A stretch of DNA of 64,000 bases, from NCBI RefSeq assembly GCF_004011885.1, contig NZ_SBEF01000003.1:124001-188000 (forward strand). The letters are read 5' to 3'. Under the pieces are notes generated by a model that was given only the letters and a program-made list of their open reading frames with translations, had not been told where the DNA came from and did no database searches. Position 1 is the stretch's first letter. Every line of letters starts with the position of its first letter. The stretch is from Serratia microhaemolytica. Its GTDB lineage: Bacteria; Pseudomonadota; Gammaproteobacteria; Enterobacterales; Enterobacteriaceae. Below, piece by piece: positions 30,184 to 39,213 of this stretch. The translations under genes were made by a program, and so were the position numbers.

Positions 30184-30744
30184 ATGAAGAGACATCATGT
30201 TATACCATTTTTATGCGGTTTTTTTTTACTCCCTGTGGTGGCAGAAAGCAGTACAGTCAAAGAGAGTGTTAAATCGGCCGCCTCTAATTTTATCTCTACA
30301 GCTAAGGATGCGATCTCTGGTATTAGCGAAGGCATTGTTGATGGTAGAAAAGAGGGGGAAAGTACCGATAAAGCACACATTGCCAGTAATCAGCAGGAAC
30401 TTGCTGAGTTACTCAGTTTTACTGTCATCTCAGCCGAAGAGCTTGGCCAAGGTAAATATCAGCTAACGTTAGCAGTGCGCAACGACAACCCATTCCTGGT
30501 TCGAGTAACCAACCTTTCGCAGCACAATTCAATTGTTTTATTGGATAAGGATGGCTTCTCCTACCCCTTACCAACGCCTGCCATTCAAGGGACAGATATC
30601 ACCGCGATTGAGAAGTCATTGACTCGAGTTAGATATACATTTAACAACGTAGAGGGAGAACCAAAAACGTTGCGTATTTTTGCCACGGAATTGCCGATCA
30701 CCAAACTGGTTCCCGTTAGCCCCGCGATCCCAGTTAGCGAATAA
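30184..30744 (+). CDS. Exported protein of unknown function
   Basis: The 186-residue product starts with a clear Sec signal peptide (KRHH, then VIPFLCGFFLLPVV, cleavage likely after Val-Ala near residue 20), so it is probably periplasmic. Residues 25-60 are helical and Ser/Ala/Lys-rich. A beta-rich domain follows, with LSFTVISAEELGQGKYQLTLAVRN and NLSQHNSIVLLDKDGFSYPL, reminiscent of an immunoglobulin-like or transthyretin-like fold. I do not recognise the family. The ribosome-binding site is weak. It lies between the divergent LysR gene and the alkylsulfatase gene on the same strand, 210 bases before the latter. Confidence 0.7.
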   Translation: MKRHHVIPFLCGFFLLPVVAESSTVKESVKSAASNFISTAKDAISGISEGIVDGRKEGESTDKAHIASNQQELAELLSFTVISAEELGQGKYQLTLAVRNDNPFLVRVTNLSQHNSIVLLDKDGFSYPLPTPAIQGTDITAIEKSLTRVRYTFNNVEGEPKTLRIFATELPITKLVPVSPAIPVSE

Positions 30745-30954
30745 CGACTCGCTCAGCAGGCAAGCTAACGCCTGCTGATCACAGTTTTCAGCACGAGAGT
30801 TCCCTGTCAGCGTTGTAGCATCAGCATCAAGGCCAGCTACCACCACTGACACATTGCAAAACGTGATGTATCAAATAAAGGTCTATCGATATATCTGATC
30901 GCAGGCTTGCTTTAGAGTTGCCGCACAATAAGCAACCTAGCGAGAAAAAAATCC

Positions 30955-32976
30955 ATGAAGCTCCATTTTGCTCCTTCTACGTTAACACTTGCTGTCATGC
31001 TCTCTTTTAATGCAACGGCCGATTACGCCAGTGTGGACAGCTACCAGGGAAAAGCAGCCACCGAATTTACCCAACGCGCGAATGCCGAGCTGGCTAAGAC
31101 CCTACCGTGGCAAGATAACACGGCATTTGAGCGCACGCGTCGTGGCTTGATAGCAGAATTTGGTACCCATCCAGCGAATGAGCTGAGAGCACGTTTCCAG
31201 CACATGGACAATATGAGCTTGGAACAACTGCCACCGACTGTTAACCCTTCGCTATGGCGACAGGCGATGCTGAACTACGCCGCAGGGGGACTCTATCAAG
31301 TGACTGATGGCATCTATCAGGTGCGTGGCGCCGATCTCTCCAACATGACGATCTATCGTACTGATAATGGCTACGTGATCCATGATCCGCTGATCACCCG
31401 TGAAGCCGCAGCGGCCGCTTGGGATTTTGCTAAACAGTATTTGCCGAAGGTGAAAGGGGGACACAAGATCACCGGCATCATCTATTCGCACATGCATGTT
31501 GACCACTTTGGTGGCTCACGCGGCATCCTTGATTCTGGCGATGTGGTCAAAGGCGCACCGGTCTATGCACCGAAAGATTTTATTAAAGAGCTGGCAGATG
31601 AGAACATTATCGCCGGCACAGCCATGGGGCGCCGAGCCAACTACCAATATGGCGCAACACTGGATAACAGCCCGAAAGGGATAGTTGATAATGCACTTGG
31701 TTTAGGCACCTCGCGTGGTGAAGTCACTTTAGTGGCGCCTACCATCGAAATCCAGCCTCGAGAACAAGAGATCAGCATCGATGGCTTGAAAATGCTGGCG
31801 ATCAATATGCCAGGTGCCGAAGCACCGGCTGAAATTGTGCTCTACATTCCAAAATACCGTTCGCTGAATACCGCCGAACTTACCTACGATGGTATGCACA
31901 ACATCTATACCTTCCGTGGTGCGAAAGTGCGTGACTCATTGGCTTGGACCAAGTATCTCACCGAGCTGAAAATGCGCTTTGTCGACACTGGACTTGTTGA
32001 CAATATTCACGCTGCACACTCTGCACCGGTGTGGAACGATCCCGCTACACCAGTGAATGAAATTGCTGAATACCTGCGTTTACAGCGTGATAACTACGGT
32101 TTCTTGCATAACCAGTCGATGCGTTTAGCGAATCAGGGGGTAACCATTAACGACGTTGGTCGTGAGATTGAGCAGATCGTACCGCAAATACAGAAGCAGA
32201 CCTGGCACACCAACGGTTATCACGGTTCTTACAGCCACAATGCCAGAGCGGTAGTGAATCTCTATCTTGGCTATCACGATTTGAACCCTGTTAACACCAA
32301 CCCGCTCAAGACTAAAGACAAATCTTGCGTCTACGTTAATGCGGCCGGCGCTGAGGTACTGTTCAATGCAGCTAAAGCACACTTTGATCTGGGTGAGTAC
32401 CAGCAGGCATCGCAGTTATGGAATGACTTAGTGCAGTGTGATCCAAACAACACGCGTTATCGCCTATCGCTGGCGGACAGCTTCGAACAGCAGGGTTACC
32501 AATCGGAAACCATGGCATGGCGCAATTCTTATCTGCAAGCGGCGGTTGAACTGCGCACTAACCGGATTGAACCGTCGATCAAAGTGGCAGCGCCAGATGT
32601 GATCGCCAACACCCCGACTGGAAATTTCCTGGATTTTCTCGCGATCCGGCTGAATGCACCAAAAGCGGAGCAGGCCAATCTTAATTTCCGTTTTGGTATT
32701 ACACATCCAGAGTTGAAACAGAATTACTACGGTGAAGTCTCCAATGCCAATATGGTTAACATTCAAGTTGATAAAATGCCAGCAACGGATGTCTCACTGA
32801 CGATCCGCAAAAGTGATCTGACGGCTGTCATTTTGGGACAAACCACTCTCGACACGCTGATTAGGGACGGCAAAGCACGCTTGCAGGGAGATGGAAGCCT
32901 GCTGAAGAAGTTGAGCGATTCACTGGATAATTTCGACGGCTTATTTGAAATTATGCCGATGCCAACGCAGCAATAG
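30955..32976 (+). CDS. Exported alkylsulfatase (SdsA1/YjcS-type metallo-beta-lactamase fold)
   Basis: The enzyme should hydrolyse primary alkyl sulfates such as SDS to alcohol and sulfate. The 673-residue precursor has a signal peptide (MKLHFAPSTLTLAVMLSFNA). An N-terminal metallo-beta-lactamase domain carries the dizinc motif HMHVDH at residues 179-184 and the further ligand segment AELTYDGMHN. A helical dimerisation domain contains GSYSHNARAVVNLYLGY, and the C-terminal SCP2-like domain is the one thought to recruit hydrophobic substrates. This order matches Pseudomonas SdsA1 and E. coli YjcS (661 residues). The upstream LysR regulator is a plausible controller. Confidence 0.9.
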   Translation: MKLHFAPSTLTLAVMLSFNATADYASVDSYQGKAATEFTQRANAELAKTLPWQDNTAFERTRRGLIAEFGTHPANELRARFQHMDNMSLEQLPPTVNPSLWRQAMLNYAAGGLYQVTDGIYQVRGADLSNMTIYRTDNGYVIHDPLITREAAAAAWDFAKQYLPKVKGGHKITGIIYSHMHVDHFGGSRGILDSGDVVKGAPVYAPKDFIKELADENIIAGTAMGRRANYQYGATLDNSPKGIVDNALGLGTSRGEVTLVAPTIEIQPREQEISIDGLKMLAINMPGAEAPAEIVLYIPKYRSLNTAELTYDGMHNIYTFRGAKVRDSLAWTKYLTELKMRFVDTGLVDNIHAAHSAPVWNDPATPVNEIAEYLRLQRDNYGFLHNQSMRLANQGVTINDVGREIEQIVPQIQKQTWHTNGYHGSYSHNARAVVNLYLGYHDLNPVNTNPLKTKDKSCVYVNAAGAEVLFNAAKAHFDLGEYQQASQLWNDLVQCDPNNTRYRLSLADSFEQQGYQSETMAWRNSYLQAAVELRTNRIEPSIKVAAPDVIANTPTGNFLDFLAIRLNAPKAEQANLNFRFGITHPELKQNYYGEVSNANMVNIQVDKMPATDVSLTIRKSDLTAVILGQTTLDTLIRDGKARLQGDGSLLKKLSDSLDNFDGLFEIMPMPTQQ

Positions 32977-33030
32977 CCGACTCAATCATTGCGCTATCCC
33001 ACAGACAGCGCGAGAGGAGTGCTCAAACCA

Positions 33031-33057
33031 GCGGTGTTTCAGGGAGTGAAACGCCGC
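33031..33057. terminator. Hairpin between convergent alkylsulfatase and VOC genes
   Basis: An 11-base-pair stem with one G-T wobble (33031-33041 with 33047-33057) closes a GGGAG loop in the 107-base gap between the two convergent genes. No T-tract follows. Confidence 0.55.
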
Positions 33058-33083
33058 ATTAGCCGCCATCACGCCACCACACA

Positions 33084-33620
33084 TTACCAGGATAAAGTAG
33101 CGGACTGAGCCAGCCCCCAGAGGTAGCCATCGGGGTCGGCAACCAGGGCAAAGCGATCTCCCCAAGCGGATTGATGTGGAGCCTGAAGAACAGTAGCGCC
33201 TGCTTTCCGGGCTTTTTCTGTAACATCATCGACATTGCTCACGTAGAGGTAAAAATAGCGTTTTTGTTGTGCAATATCTGCTGGATTGAACGGAACATCC
33301 TCTGCATGCAGACTTTTTTCGGCTGGAACAAACATCAGTACCAGCTCGCCCCGATAGCTCATTTCAACGTGAACCGCAGTACCTTGTTTGACAACTTCAT
33401 CCCGCAGGGCAAAGCCAAAGGCCTGTTGATAAAACTGTTTACTGCGTTCTGGATCCTGCACCGTAAGGTGAGGGGTTAGCAAGCGCGAAGAAAGCCAAGG
33501 CGAGCCTTTTTCCCGAGCCTGTAGCCTGTGTTGTGTGGCCAGGGCTTCCTCGGTTTGGGCAACAGCAAGCGGGTTGAGCAAACTGAAGAGGGGGAGGGTC
33601 GATAATAAAGATCGAATCAT
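33084..33620 (-). CDS. Exported VOC-superfamily (glyoxalase/dioxygenase fold) protein
   Basis: The 178-residue protein has an N-terminal Sec signal (MIRSLLSTLPLFSLLNPLAVAQ, in two parts, cut after Ala-Val-Ala). A single vicinal-oxygen-chelate domain with paired beta-alpha-beta-beta-beta modules follows. TPHLTVQDPERSKQFYQQAFGF opens the first module and the second closes with GDRFALVADPDGYLWGLAQ. VOC proteins include glyoxalase I, ring-cleavage dioxygenases and antibiotic-binding proteins. This PhnB-like type often lacks a known substrate. A secretion signal on a VOC protein is unusual. CGGAGA lies about ten bases before ATG 33620. Confidence 0.82.
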   Translation of the reverse strand: MIRSLLSTLPLFSLLNPLAVAQTEEALATQHRLQAREKGSPWLSSRLLTPHLTVQDPERSKQFYQQAFGFALRDEVVKQGTAVHVEMSYRGELVLMFVPAEKSLHAEDVPFNPADIAQQKRYFYLYVSNVDDVTEKARKAGATVLQAPHQSAWGDRFALVADPDGYLWGLAQSATLSW

Positions 33621-33715
33621 GGGGCAGGATCTCCGTTTATTGAATTTTTTAATAAGGCAGACGTTCTGATTCGTTTCTCATTTGAAACAAAACCCTATTT
33701 GTTTTGTATGTAAAT

Positions 33716-33737
33716 CAATTTGTTATATAACAAATTG
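33716..33737. promoter_or_regulatory. 22-bp perfect palindrome, probable repressor operator
   Basis: Bases 33716-33726 are the exact reverse complement of 33727-33737, giving a 22-bp perfect AT-rich palindrome centred on TATATA. It lies 96 bases before the exported VOC gene and 143 bases before the small gene at 33880, in the divergent promoter region. The shape suits a MarR- or TetR-type dimeric repressor. It has no T-tract and is not near a gene end, so a terminator is unlikely. Confidence 0.55.
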
Positions 33738-33879
33738 GGTTCATTAGTAGCATGTTTTTTGGTACTGGGCAAGCTTTTGGAGTGATGTATGAGTGCTGCG
33801 TTCTATCGCTGAAGATAATCCAAGTGCTACATTGCACACAATATGATTGAAGTCATGCATAAGACCGGAGGAAAATAAA

Positions 33880-34098
33880 ATGGCGATAGTTTTTATGCCG
33901 GCATTGGTTGTTATTCTCACCAAAAAGGAAAGGGACGCAGGACGCGCGCTTACCCAACAGGAAGTTGAACAAATTCGCGATAACGCAGTGGCAATCAATT
34001 TACCAGATGAAATGACGAGTATTCTGGACGATAGCCGTGGTTATTCAGATATTGACCCAGAGAATGTATGGGAAGAATGGCAAGCTTACCGGGGATAA
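33880..34098 (+). CDS. Small conserved-type protein of unknown function (72 aa)
   Basis: The 72-residue product has a hydrophobic N-terminus (MAIVFMPALVVILT), a helical charged middle (RALTQQEVEQIRDNAVAI) and an acidic C-terminal end (SDIDPENVWEEWQ). An excellent Shine-Dalgarno sequence (GGAGGAAAA, about 33868-33876) precedes ATG 33880 and strongly supports translation from here, not from 33847. I believe similar short proteins occur in pseudomonads and enterobacteria, but no function is known to me. It may share the palindrome-controlled region with the divergent VOC gene. Confidence 0.72.
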   Translation: MAIVFMPALVVILTKKERDAGRALTQQEVEQIRDNAVAINLPDEMTSILDDSRGYSDIDPENVWEEWQAYRG

Positions 34099-34145
34099 TG
34101 CATCAAGCGCTGTACACCAAAAAGCAAAAACAGCAGCATCTTGAA

Positions 34146-34189
34146 CACTGGCTGACATTTGATTGGATATTATTCAATGCCAGCCAGTG
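34146..34189. terminator. Long hairpin between the 72-aa gene and guaA
   Basis: A 14-base-pair stem with a single wobble (34146-34159 with 34176-34189) closes a 16-base loop, 13 bases beyond the guaA stop and between convergent genes. There is no T-tract. Confidence 0.55.
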
Positions 34190-34201
34190 CCTAACGAGGG
34201 A

Positions 34202-35779
34202 TCACTCCCACTCGATCGTCGCTGGTGGTTTACCGCTGATATCGTAGACGACACGTGAAATGCCGCTTATCTCGTTGATAATCCGATTGGAGACGCGGCC
34301 CAAGAACTCATACGGCAGGTGTGCCCAGTGTGCGGTCATAAAATCGATAGTCTCGACCGCACGCAGCGCGATCACCCAGTCATATTTGCGCCCGTCACCC
34401 ATGACGCCGACCGAACGTACTGGCAGAAAGACGGCAAAGGCTTGGCTGACGCTGTGGTACAGCTCGGCTTTACGCAGCTCCTCAATAAAGATCGCGTCGG
34501 CACGACGTAGCAGATCGCAATACTCTTTTTTCACTTCACCTAACACACGCACCCCTAAGCCTGGACCAGGGAAAGGATGACGGTAGAGCATTTCATACGG
34601 CAGCCCCAGTTTAAGGCCAATCTTGCGCACTTCATCCTTAAACAGCTCTTTCAGCGGTTCAACCAGGCCGAGCTTCATCTCTTTGGGTAGCCCGCCGACA
34701 TTGTGGTGGGATTTGATCACATGTGCTTTGCCAGTCGCTGAAGCAGCAGACTCAATCACATCCGGGTAGATGGTGCCTTGTGCCAGCCATTTCACGGCGC
34801 TCTGCTTGCTGGCCTCTTGATCAAACACCTCAACAAACACACGGCCGATGATCTTGCGTTTCGCTTCTGGCTCATCAACGCCAGCCAGAGCACTCAGAAA
34901 ACGCTGCTCCGCTGCGACATGGACAATGTTCAGCCCAAACTGATCGCCAAACATCTCCAACACTTGCTCGGCTTCGTTCAAGCGCAGCAGACCATTATCA
35001 ACAAACACGCAGGTTAACCGCTTGCCGATGGCACGATGCAGCAGCATGGCGGTGACGGAAGAGTCAACACCGCCAGAGAGACCAAGGATCACTTCGTCAT
35101 CGCCCACCTGTTGGCGAATGCGTTCAATGGCATCTTCAATGATGGTCGCCGGTGTCCAGAGCGCTTCACAGCGGCAGATATCCAGCACAAAGCGCTGCAA
35201 CAGCGCCAAACCTTGCCGGGTGTGGGTGACTTCAGGGTGGAACTGCACACCGTAAAAATGCCGTTGTTCATCAGCAATAATCGCGAACGGGCAGCTATCG
35301 GTGCTAGCAACCGTGCTGAAGCCACTAGGGATCGCGGTCACTTTGTCACCGTGGCTCATCCAAACATCAAGTAGGCTATTGCCACTGGTACTGACCGCGT
35401 CCTGAAGATCGCCCAGTAGCGGGCAGTGTGTCAGCACCTCGACCTGCGCGTAACCAAATTCACGCTGATCGGAACTCTGCACTAAACCGCCGAGTTGCAT
35501 TGCCATGGTCTGCATCCCATAACAGACGCCCAACAGCGGAATACCAGCATTAAACACGTACTCCGGCGCGCGTGGGCTACCGGTTTCTGTGGTGCTCTCC
35601 GGGCCACCAGAGAGAATGATGCCGCTGGGGTTGAATTGGCGGATCTGCTGCTCAGTGACATCCCACGGCCACAGTTCACAATAAACACCGATTTCGCGCA
35701 CGCGGCGCGCGATCAGCTGGGTGTATTGCGAACCAAAATCGAGGATCAGGATGCGATGCTGATGAATATTTTTTGTCAT
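34202..35779 (-). CDS. guaA: GMP synthase (glutamine-hydrolysing)
   Basis: GuaA aminates XMP to GMP using glutamine and ATP. The 525 residues match E. coli GuaA exactly in length. The N-terminal class I amidotransferase carries Cys in [12 protein letters not shown] and the His/Glu pair in FHPEVTHT. The ATP-pyrophosphatase P-loop is [15 protein letters not shown], and the C-terminal dimerisation domain ends [12 protein letters not shown] 35779 is chosen over a TTG nine bases earlier because its N-terminus ([13 protein letters not shown]) aligns. It lies 73 bases after guaB in the guaBA operon. Confidence 0.97.
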   Translation of the reverse strand: MTKNIHQHRILILDFGSQYTQLIARRVREIGVYCELWPWDVTEQQIRQFNPSGIILSGGPESTTETGSPRAPEYVFNAGIPLLGVCYGMQTMAMQLGGLVQSSDQREFGYAQVEVLTHCPLLGDLQDAVSTSGNSLLDVWMSHGDKVTAIPSGFSTVASTDSCPFAIIADEQRHFYGVQFHPEVTHTRQGLALLQRFVLDICRCEALWTPATIIEDAIERIRQQVGDDEVILGLSGGVDSSVTAMLLHRAIGKRLTCVFVDNGLLRLNEAEQVLEMFGDQFGLNIVHVAAEQRFLSALAGVDEPEAKRKIIGRVFVEVFDQEASKQSAVKWLAQGTIYPDVIESAASATGKAHVIKSHHNVGGLPKEMKLGLVEPLKELFKDEVRKIGLKLGLPYEMLYRHPFPGPGLGVRVLGEVKKEYCDLLRRADAIFIEELRKAELYHSVSQAFAVFLPVRSVGVMGDGRKYDWVIALRAVETIDFMTAHWAHLPYEFLGRVSNRIINEISGISRVVYDISGKPPATIEWE

Positions 35780-35852
35780 GTCAGGCAAATTCCAGCTACA
35801 GAAAAAGGAGTAAACGGGGTGTTACCCCCTCCAGCAGGAGAGGGCAGCAAAA

Positions 35853-37316
35853 TTATCCCATGCGGTAGTTAGGTGACTCTTTAGTGATAGTGACATCATG
35901 CACATGGCTCTCTTTGATGCCAGCGCCGCTGATGCGCACAAATTGCGCTTTGGTACGTAACGCTTCAATGGTGGCACAGCCGGTCAACCCCATACAGGAG
36001 CGCAAGCCGCCCATCTGTTGATGGATGATTGCTTTCAGCATCCCTTTGTAGGCCACGCGCCCCTCGATCCCTTCCGGCACCAACTTATCGGCAGCGTTAT
36101 CACTTTGGAAGTAGCGATCAGAAGAGCCTTTTGACATTGCACCGAGAGATCCCATTCCACGATATGACTTGAACGAACGGCCTTGATAAAGCTCAATTTC
36201 ACCCGGTGACTCTTCGGTTCCGGCCAGCATTGAACCGACCATGACACAAGAAGCGCCTGCTGCCAGTGCTTTAGCAATATCGCCGGAGAAGCGGATGCCG
36301 CCATCGGCAATCACCGGAATACCCGTGCCGGCCAGCGCTTCTACCGCATCGGCGATCGCGGTCAACTGTGGCACACCAACACCAGTGACAATACGTGTGG
36401 TGCAGATAGAACCAGGACCAATGCCGACTTTCACTGCATTGACACCCGCTTCCATCAACGCCTTGGCACCGGCAGCAGTAGCGACATTGCCACCGATAAT
36501 TTGCAGATCAGGATATTTGGCACGGGTTTCACGGATGCGCTGTAACACGCCCTCGGAATGGCCGTGTGATGAGTCAATCAGCAGCACATCAACCCCGGCA
36601 GCGACCAGCGCGTCGACACGCTCTTCGTTGCCAGCGCCTGCACCCACGGCGGCACCGACACGCAGGCGGCCATGCTCATCTTTACAAGCATTTGGTTTAC
36701 GTTCGGCTTTTTTGAAATCTTTTACCGTGATCATGCCTAACAAATGGAACTGGTCATCAATCACCAGTGCTTTCTCAACGCGCTTCTCGTGCATTTTCTG
36801 CAACACAATCTCGTGCGCCTCACCCTCTTTGACAGTCACCAGACGCTCTTTCGGCGTCATGACTGCGGTGACGGGTTGACTGAGATCGGTGACAAAGCGC
36901 ACATCGCGGCCAGTAATAATCCCCACGACGGTATTATCACTGCCTACCACCGGATAACCGGCAAAACCATTACGTTCGGTCAACGCTTTCACCTCCGCCA
37001 GTGTGGTACTGGGGGTGACGGTTTGCGGTGCGTTCACGATGCCACTTTCGTACTTCTTCACCCGGCGAACCTCTTCAGCCTGGCGTTCAATCGACATATT
37101 TTTGTGAATAAAACCAATGCCGCCCTCTTGTGCAAGAGCGATAGCCAATCCAGATTCAGTCACGGTATCCATCGCCGCAGAGAGCATGGGGATGTTCATA
37201 CGGATGGAAGCAGTGAGCTGTGTGCTCAGATCAGTGGTGTTGGGTAAAACGGTGGAATGGGCTGGGATCAGTAGAACGTCGTCGAACGTGAGTGCTTCTT
37301 TAACGATACGTAGCAT
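35853..37316 (-). CDS. guaB: IMP dehydrogenase
   Basis: GuaB oxidises IMP to XMP with NAD+, the committed step to guanine nucleotides. The 487-residue enzyme has the barrel N-terminus ([17 protein letters not shown]), two CBS domains inserted at roughly residues 95-205, and the catalytic loop [13 protein letters not shown] with the active-site cysteine. The mobile flap region is [17 protein letters not shown] 37316 follows a GGTGAG ribosome-binding site; a TTG six bases upstream is less likely. It is the first gene of guaBA, divergent from xseA as in E. coli. Confidence 0.97.
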   Translation of the reverse strand: MLRIVKEALTFDDVLLIPAHSTVLPNTTDLSTQLTASIRMNIPMLSAAMDTVTESGLAIALAQEGGIGFIHKNMSIERQAEEVRRVKKYESGIVNAPQTVTPSTTLAEVKALTERNGFAGYPVVGSDNTVVGIITGRDVRFVTDLSQPVTAVMTPKERLVTVKEGEAHEIVLQKMHEKRVEKALVIDDQFHLLGMITVKDFKKAERKPNACKDEHGRLRVGAAVGAGAGNEERVDALVAAGVDVLLIDSSHGHSEGVLQRIRETRAKYPDLQIIGGNVATAAGAKALMEAGVNAVKVGIGPGSICTTRIVTGVGVPQLTAIADAVEALAGTGIPVIADGGIRFSGDIAKALAAGASCVMVGSMLAGTEESPGEIELYQGRSFKSYRGMGSLGAMSKGSSDRYFQSDNAADKLVPEGIEGRVAYKGMLKAIIHQQMGGLRSCMGLTGCATIEALRTKAQFVRISGAGIKESHVHDVTITKESPNYRMG

Positions 37317-37367
37317 GGGCAATATCTCACCAAGGTGAAGGGGGAAAAGATAAAATATTGCCGCGGC

Positions 37368-37396
37368 ATTATACAGAGCGTCCTCGATCGCCTCCA
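37368..37396 (-). promoter_or_regulatory. guaBA promoter with degenerate PurR-like site
   Basis: On the minus strand a perfect TATAAT (plus coordinates 37368-37373) lies in the context CTGTATAATGCCGCGGCAATATTT, recorded here in two pieces CTGTATAATGCC and GCGGCAATATTT, closely like the E. coli guaB promoter. Upstream, 37377-37393 reads AGGCGATCGAGGACGCT on the minus strand and resembles the weak PurR box of guaBA. The -35 element is poor. Confidence 0.6.
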
Positions 37397-37485
37397 GTAC
37401 TTTCTGATAAAAACACTTGCTTCATACTCGCCAGTCGGTAGTATCGCCCCATTCTTTCGCGACTTTGTAATTTGACCTTGATCAC

Positions 37486-38844
37486 ATGTCACTCGCTACT
37501 TCATCGACAATTTTCAGCGTAAGCCAGCTCAACCAGCATGTTAGGCAACTTTTAGAGAGTGAGATGGGGCAGATTTGGCTATGTGCAGAAATCTCCAATT
37601 TCTCTCAACCCGCTTCCGGCCACTGGTATTTCACGCTGAAAGATGAGCGTGCTCAAGTGCGCTGTGCCATGTTTCGCAACAGCAATCGGCACATTGGCTT
37701 TCGGCCACAAAATGGCCAGCAGGTGCTGGTTCGTGCCAGTCTGACGCTGTATGAACCGCGAGGTGATTACCAGCTGATTGCTGAAACTCTCCAGCCGGCT
37801 GGAGATGGCTTGCTACAGCAGCGGTTTGAACAGTTGAAACAGCGCTTGGCGGCAGAAGGGCTGTTTGATCAACAGTTCAAACAGCCGTTGCCTCGTCCGG
37901 CACGCTGTGTCGGTGTGATCACCTCCGCCAGCGGTGCGGCGTTGCACGACATTTTGCAGGTGCTACAACGGCGTGATCCCGCCTTACCCGTGGTGATTTA
38001 CCCCACCGCCGTGCAGGGTGAAGAGGCTGTTTTGCAGATCATCGCCGCGATCGAAGTCGCCAACCGCCGTGCCGAATGTGATGTGCTGATCGTTGGTCGA
38101 GGCGGTGGTTCACTGGAAGATCTCTGGAGTTTTAACGATGAACGGCTAGCACGGGCGATTTTTGCCAGCGCGATCCCGGTTGTCAGCGCGGTGGGGCACG
38201 AAACCGATGTCACCATCGCCGATTTCGTCGCCGATTTACGTGCGCCGACCCCTTCGGCGGCTGCCGAACTGGTCAGCCGCAATCAACAGGAGCTACTGCG
38301 CCAGCTACAGGCACAGTGGCAACGGTTGGGGATCGCGATCGACTACTACTTGGCACAGCGCCAACAACAACTCGCGACCTATCATCATCGCTTGCAGCAG
38401 CAACATCCCCATTTACGTTTAGCCCGCCAACAGACCCAACTGCTGAAGCTACAGCGCCGGTTAGAAGAGGCACTACAGCGTCATTTACAACACTGGGTTT
38501 ATCGTCATCAGCACCTAGAGCAGCGGCTGCGCCAGCAAACGCCGAATGCCAGGGTAATGCGCCTGCAACAGCAACTTCAGCAGCAGCGACAGCGGTTACA
38601 ACAACAGCTCGAACGGCAGTTACAGAGCTATCGCCAGCGTTTTGCTGTCGCTTGTGGTCAGCTTGAAGCGGTTAGCCCATTGGCAACCTTGGCACGTGGT
38701 TATAGCGTGACGCAAACCTCACAAGGTGCTGTGTTGAAAACCACTAACCAGGTGCAAATCGGCACATTATTGCAAACCCGCTTGGTGGATGGCTGGGTAG
38801 AGAGTGAAGTGAAGGCGGTTAGTGACGTCAATAAACCACAGTAG
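37486..38844 (+). CDS. xseA: Exodeoxyribonuclease VII large subunit
   Basis: XseA with several XseB subunits forms exonuclease VII, which degrades single-stranded DNA. The 452-residue protein has an N-terminal OB fold ([28 protein letters not shown], quoted as [13 protein letters not shown] and [11 protein letters not shown]). The catalytic domain contains [31 protein letters not shown] and [20 protein letters not shown] very glutamine- and arginine-rich coiled-coil (about 265-390) binds XseB. The C-terminal [12 protein letters not shown] is typical. The CAG/CAA repeats in the coiled coil open spurious frames on the other strand. It is divergent from guaB. Confidence 0.96.
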   Translation: MSLATSSTIFSVSQLNQHVRQLLESEMGQIWLCAEISNFSQPASGHWYFTLKDERAQVRCAMFRNSNRHIGFRPQNGQQVLVRASLTLYEPRGDYQLIAETLQPAGDGLLQQRFEQLKQRLAAEGLFDQQFKQPLPRPARCVGVITSASGAALHDILQVLQRRDPALPVVIYPTAVQGEEAVLQIIAAIEVANRRAECDVLIVGRGGGSLEDLWSFNDERLARAIFASAIPVVSAVGHETDVTIADFVADLRAPTPSAAAELVSRNQQELLRQLQAQWQRLGIAIDYYLAQRQQQLATYHHRLQQQHPHLRLARQQTQLLKLQRRLEEALQRHLQHWVYRHQHLEQRLRQQTPNARVMRLQQQLQQQRQRLQQQLERQLQSYRQRFAVACGQLEAVSPLATLARGYSVTQTSQGAVLKTTNQVQIGTLLQTRLVDGWVESEVKAVSDVNKPQ

Positions 38845-39213
38845 TAGTGTTAACAGGTAGAGCGTATTGCTCTTACAAGGAGTTATTGGTGCCCAGCATT
38901 TTGCCATGAAGGTGCCAAGCTATGGTTGATAATCTCAAACTGGCAATAGATTTTTTAATTAAGCTATCTGGCAGGGCAAACGCATGAAGGTTTTTTGCCC
39001 AATCATTGACTACACTCTCCCCCTTCTCAGGGGGAGGAGCTAGAGAGTTCTTTTGCTTTGATAATGGGGCAAATCTAATACTCATGTTCGGCGAAGATGC
39101 CGATAATCTGGTTATGTACTTCGGGAAGTATTCAATACTTGCCCTGCCTAATGACCTCACCTTAACCGTTTTAGTGAAAACCGGTCAGGTGAGGTCACCG
39201 GGGAAGGGAGGGG
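38845..39213. other. Gene-free interval with nested inverted repeats
   Basis: This 369-base gap between convergent xseA and acs has no coding frame. It holds a hairpin 39017-39036 (CTCCCCCT with AGGGGGAG, TCTC loop) and a long one at 39152-39197. A GC-rich tail GGGGAAGGGAGGGG follows at about 39200-39213. The grouping resembles remnants of a palindromic intergenic repeat, but no second copy is seen in this window. Confidence 0.5.
39152..39197 (-). terminator. Long hairpin downstream of acs
   Basis: An 11-base-pair perfect stem (39152-39162 with 39187-39197) encloses an inner stem (ACCGTTTT with AAAACCGGT, one bulge) around AGTG. It lies 16 bases beyond the acs stop codon and is the best candidate for the acs transcript end, though there is no T-tract on the minus strand. 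Confidence 0.55.

Noticed and set aside
38162..38666. Alternative frames within the xseA coiled-coil region
   Set aside because: They arise from CAG/CAA-rich coding sequence for a glutamine-rich coiled coil and are low-complexity shadows.
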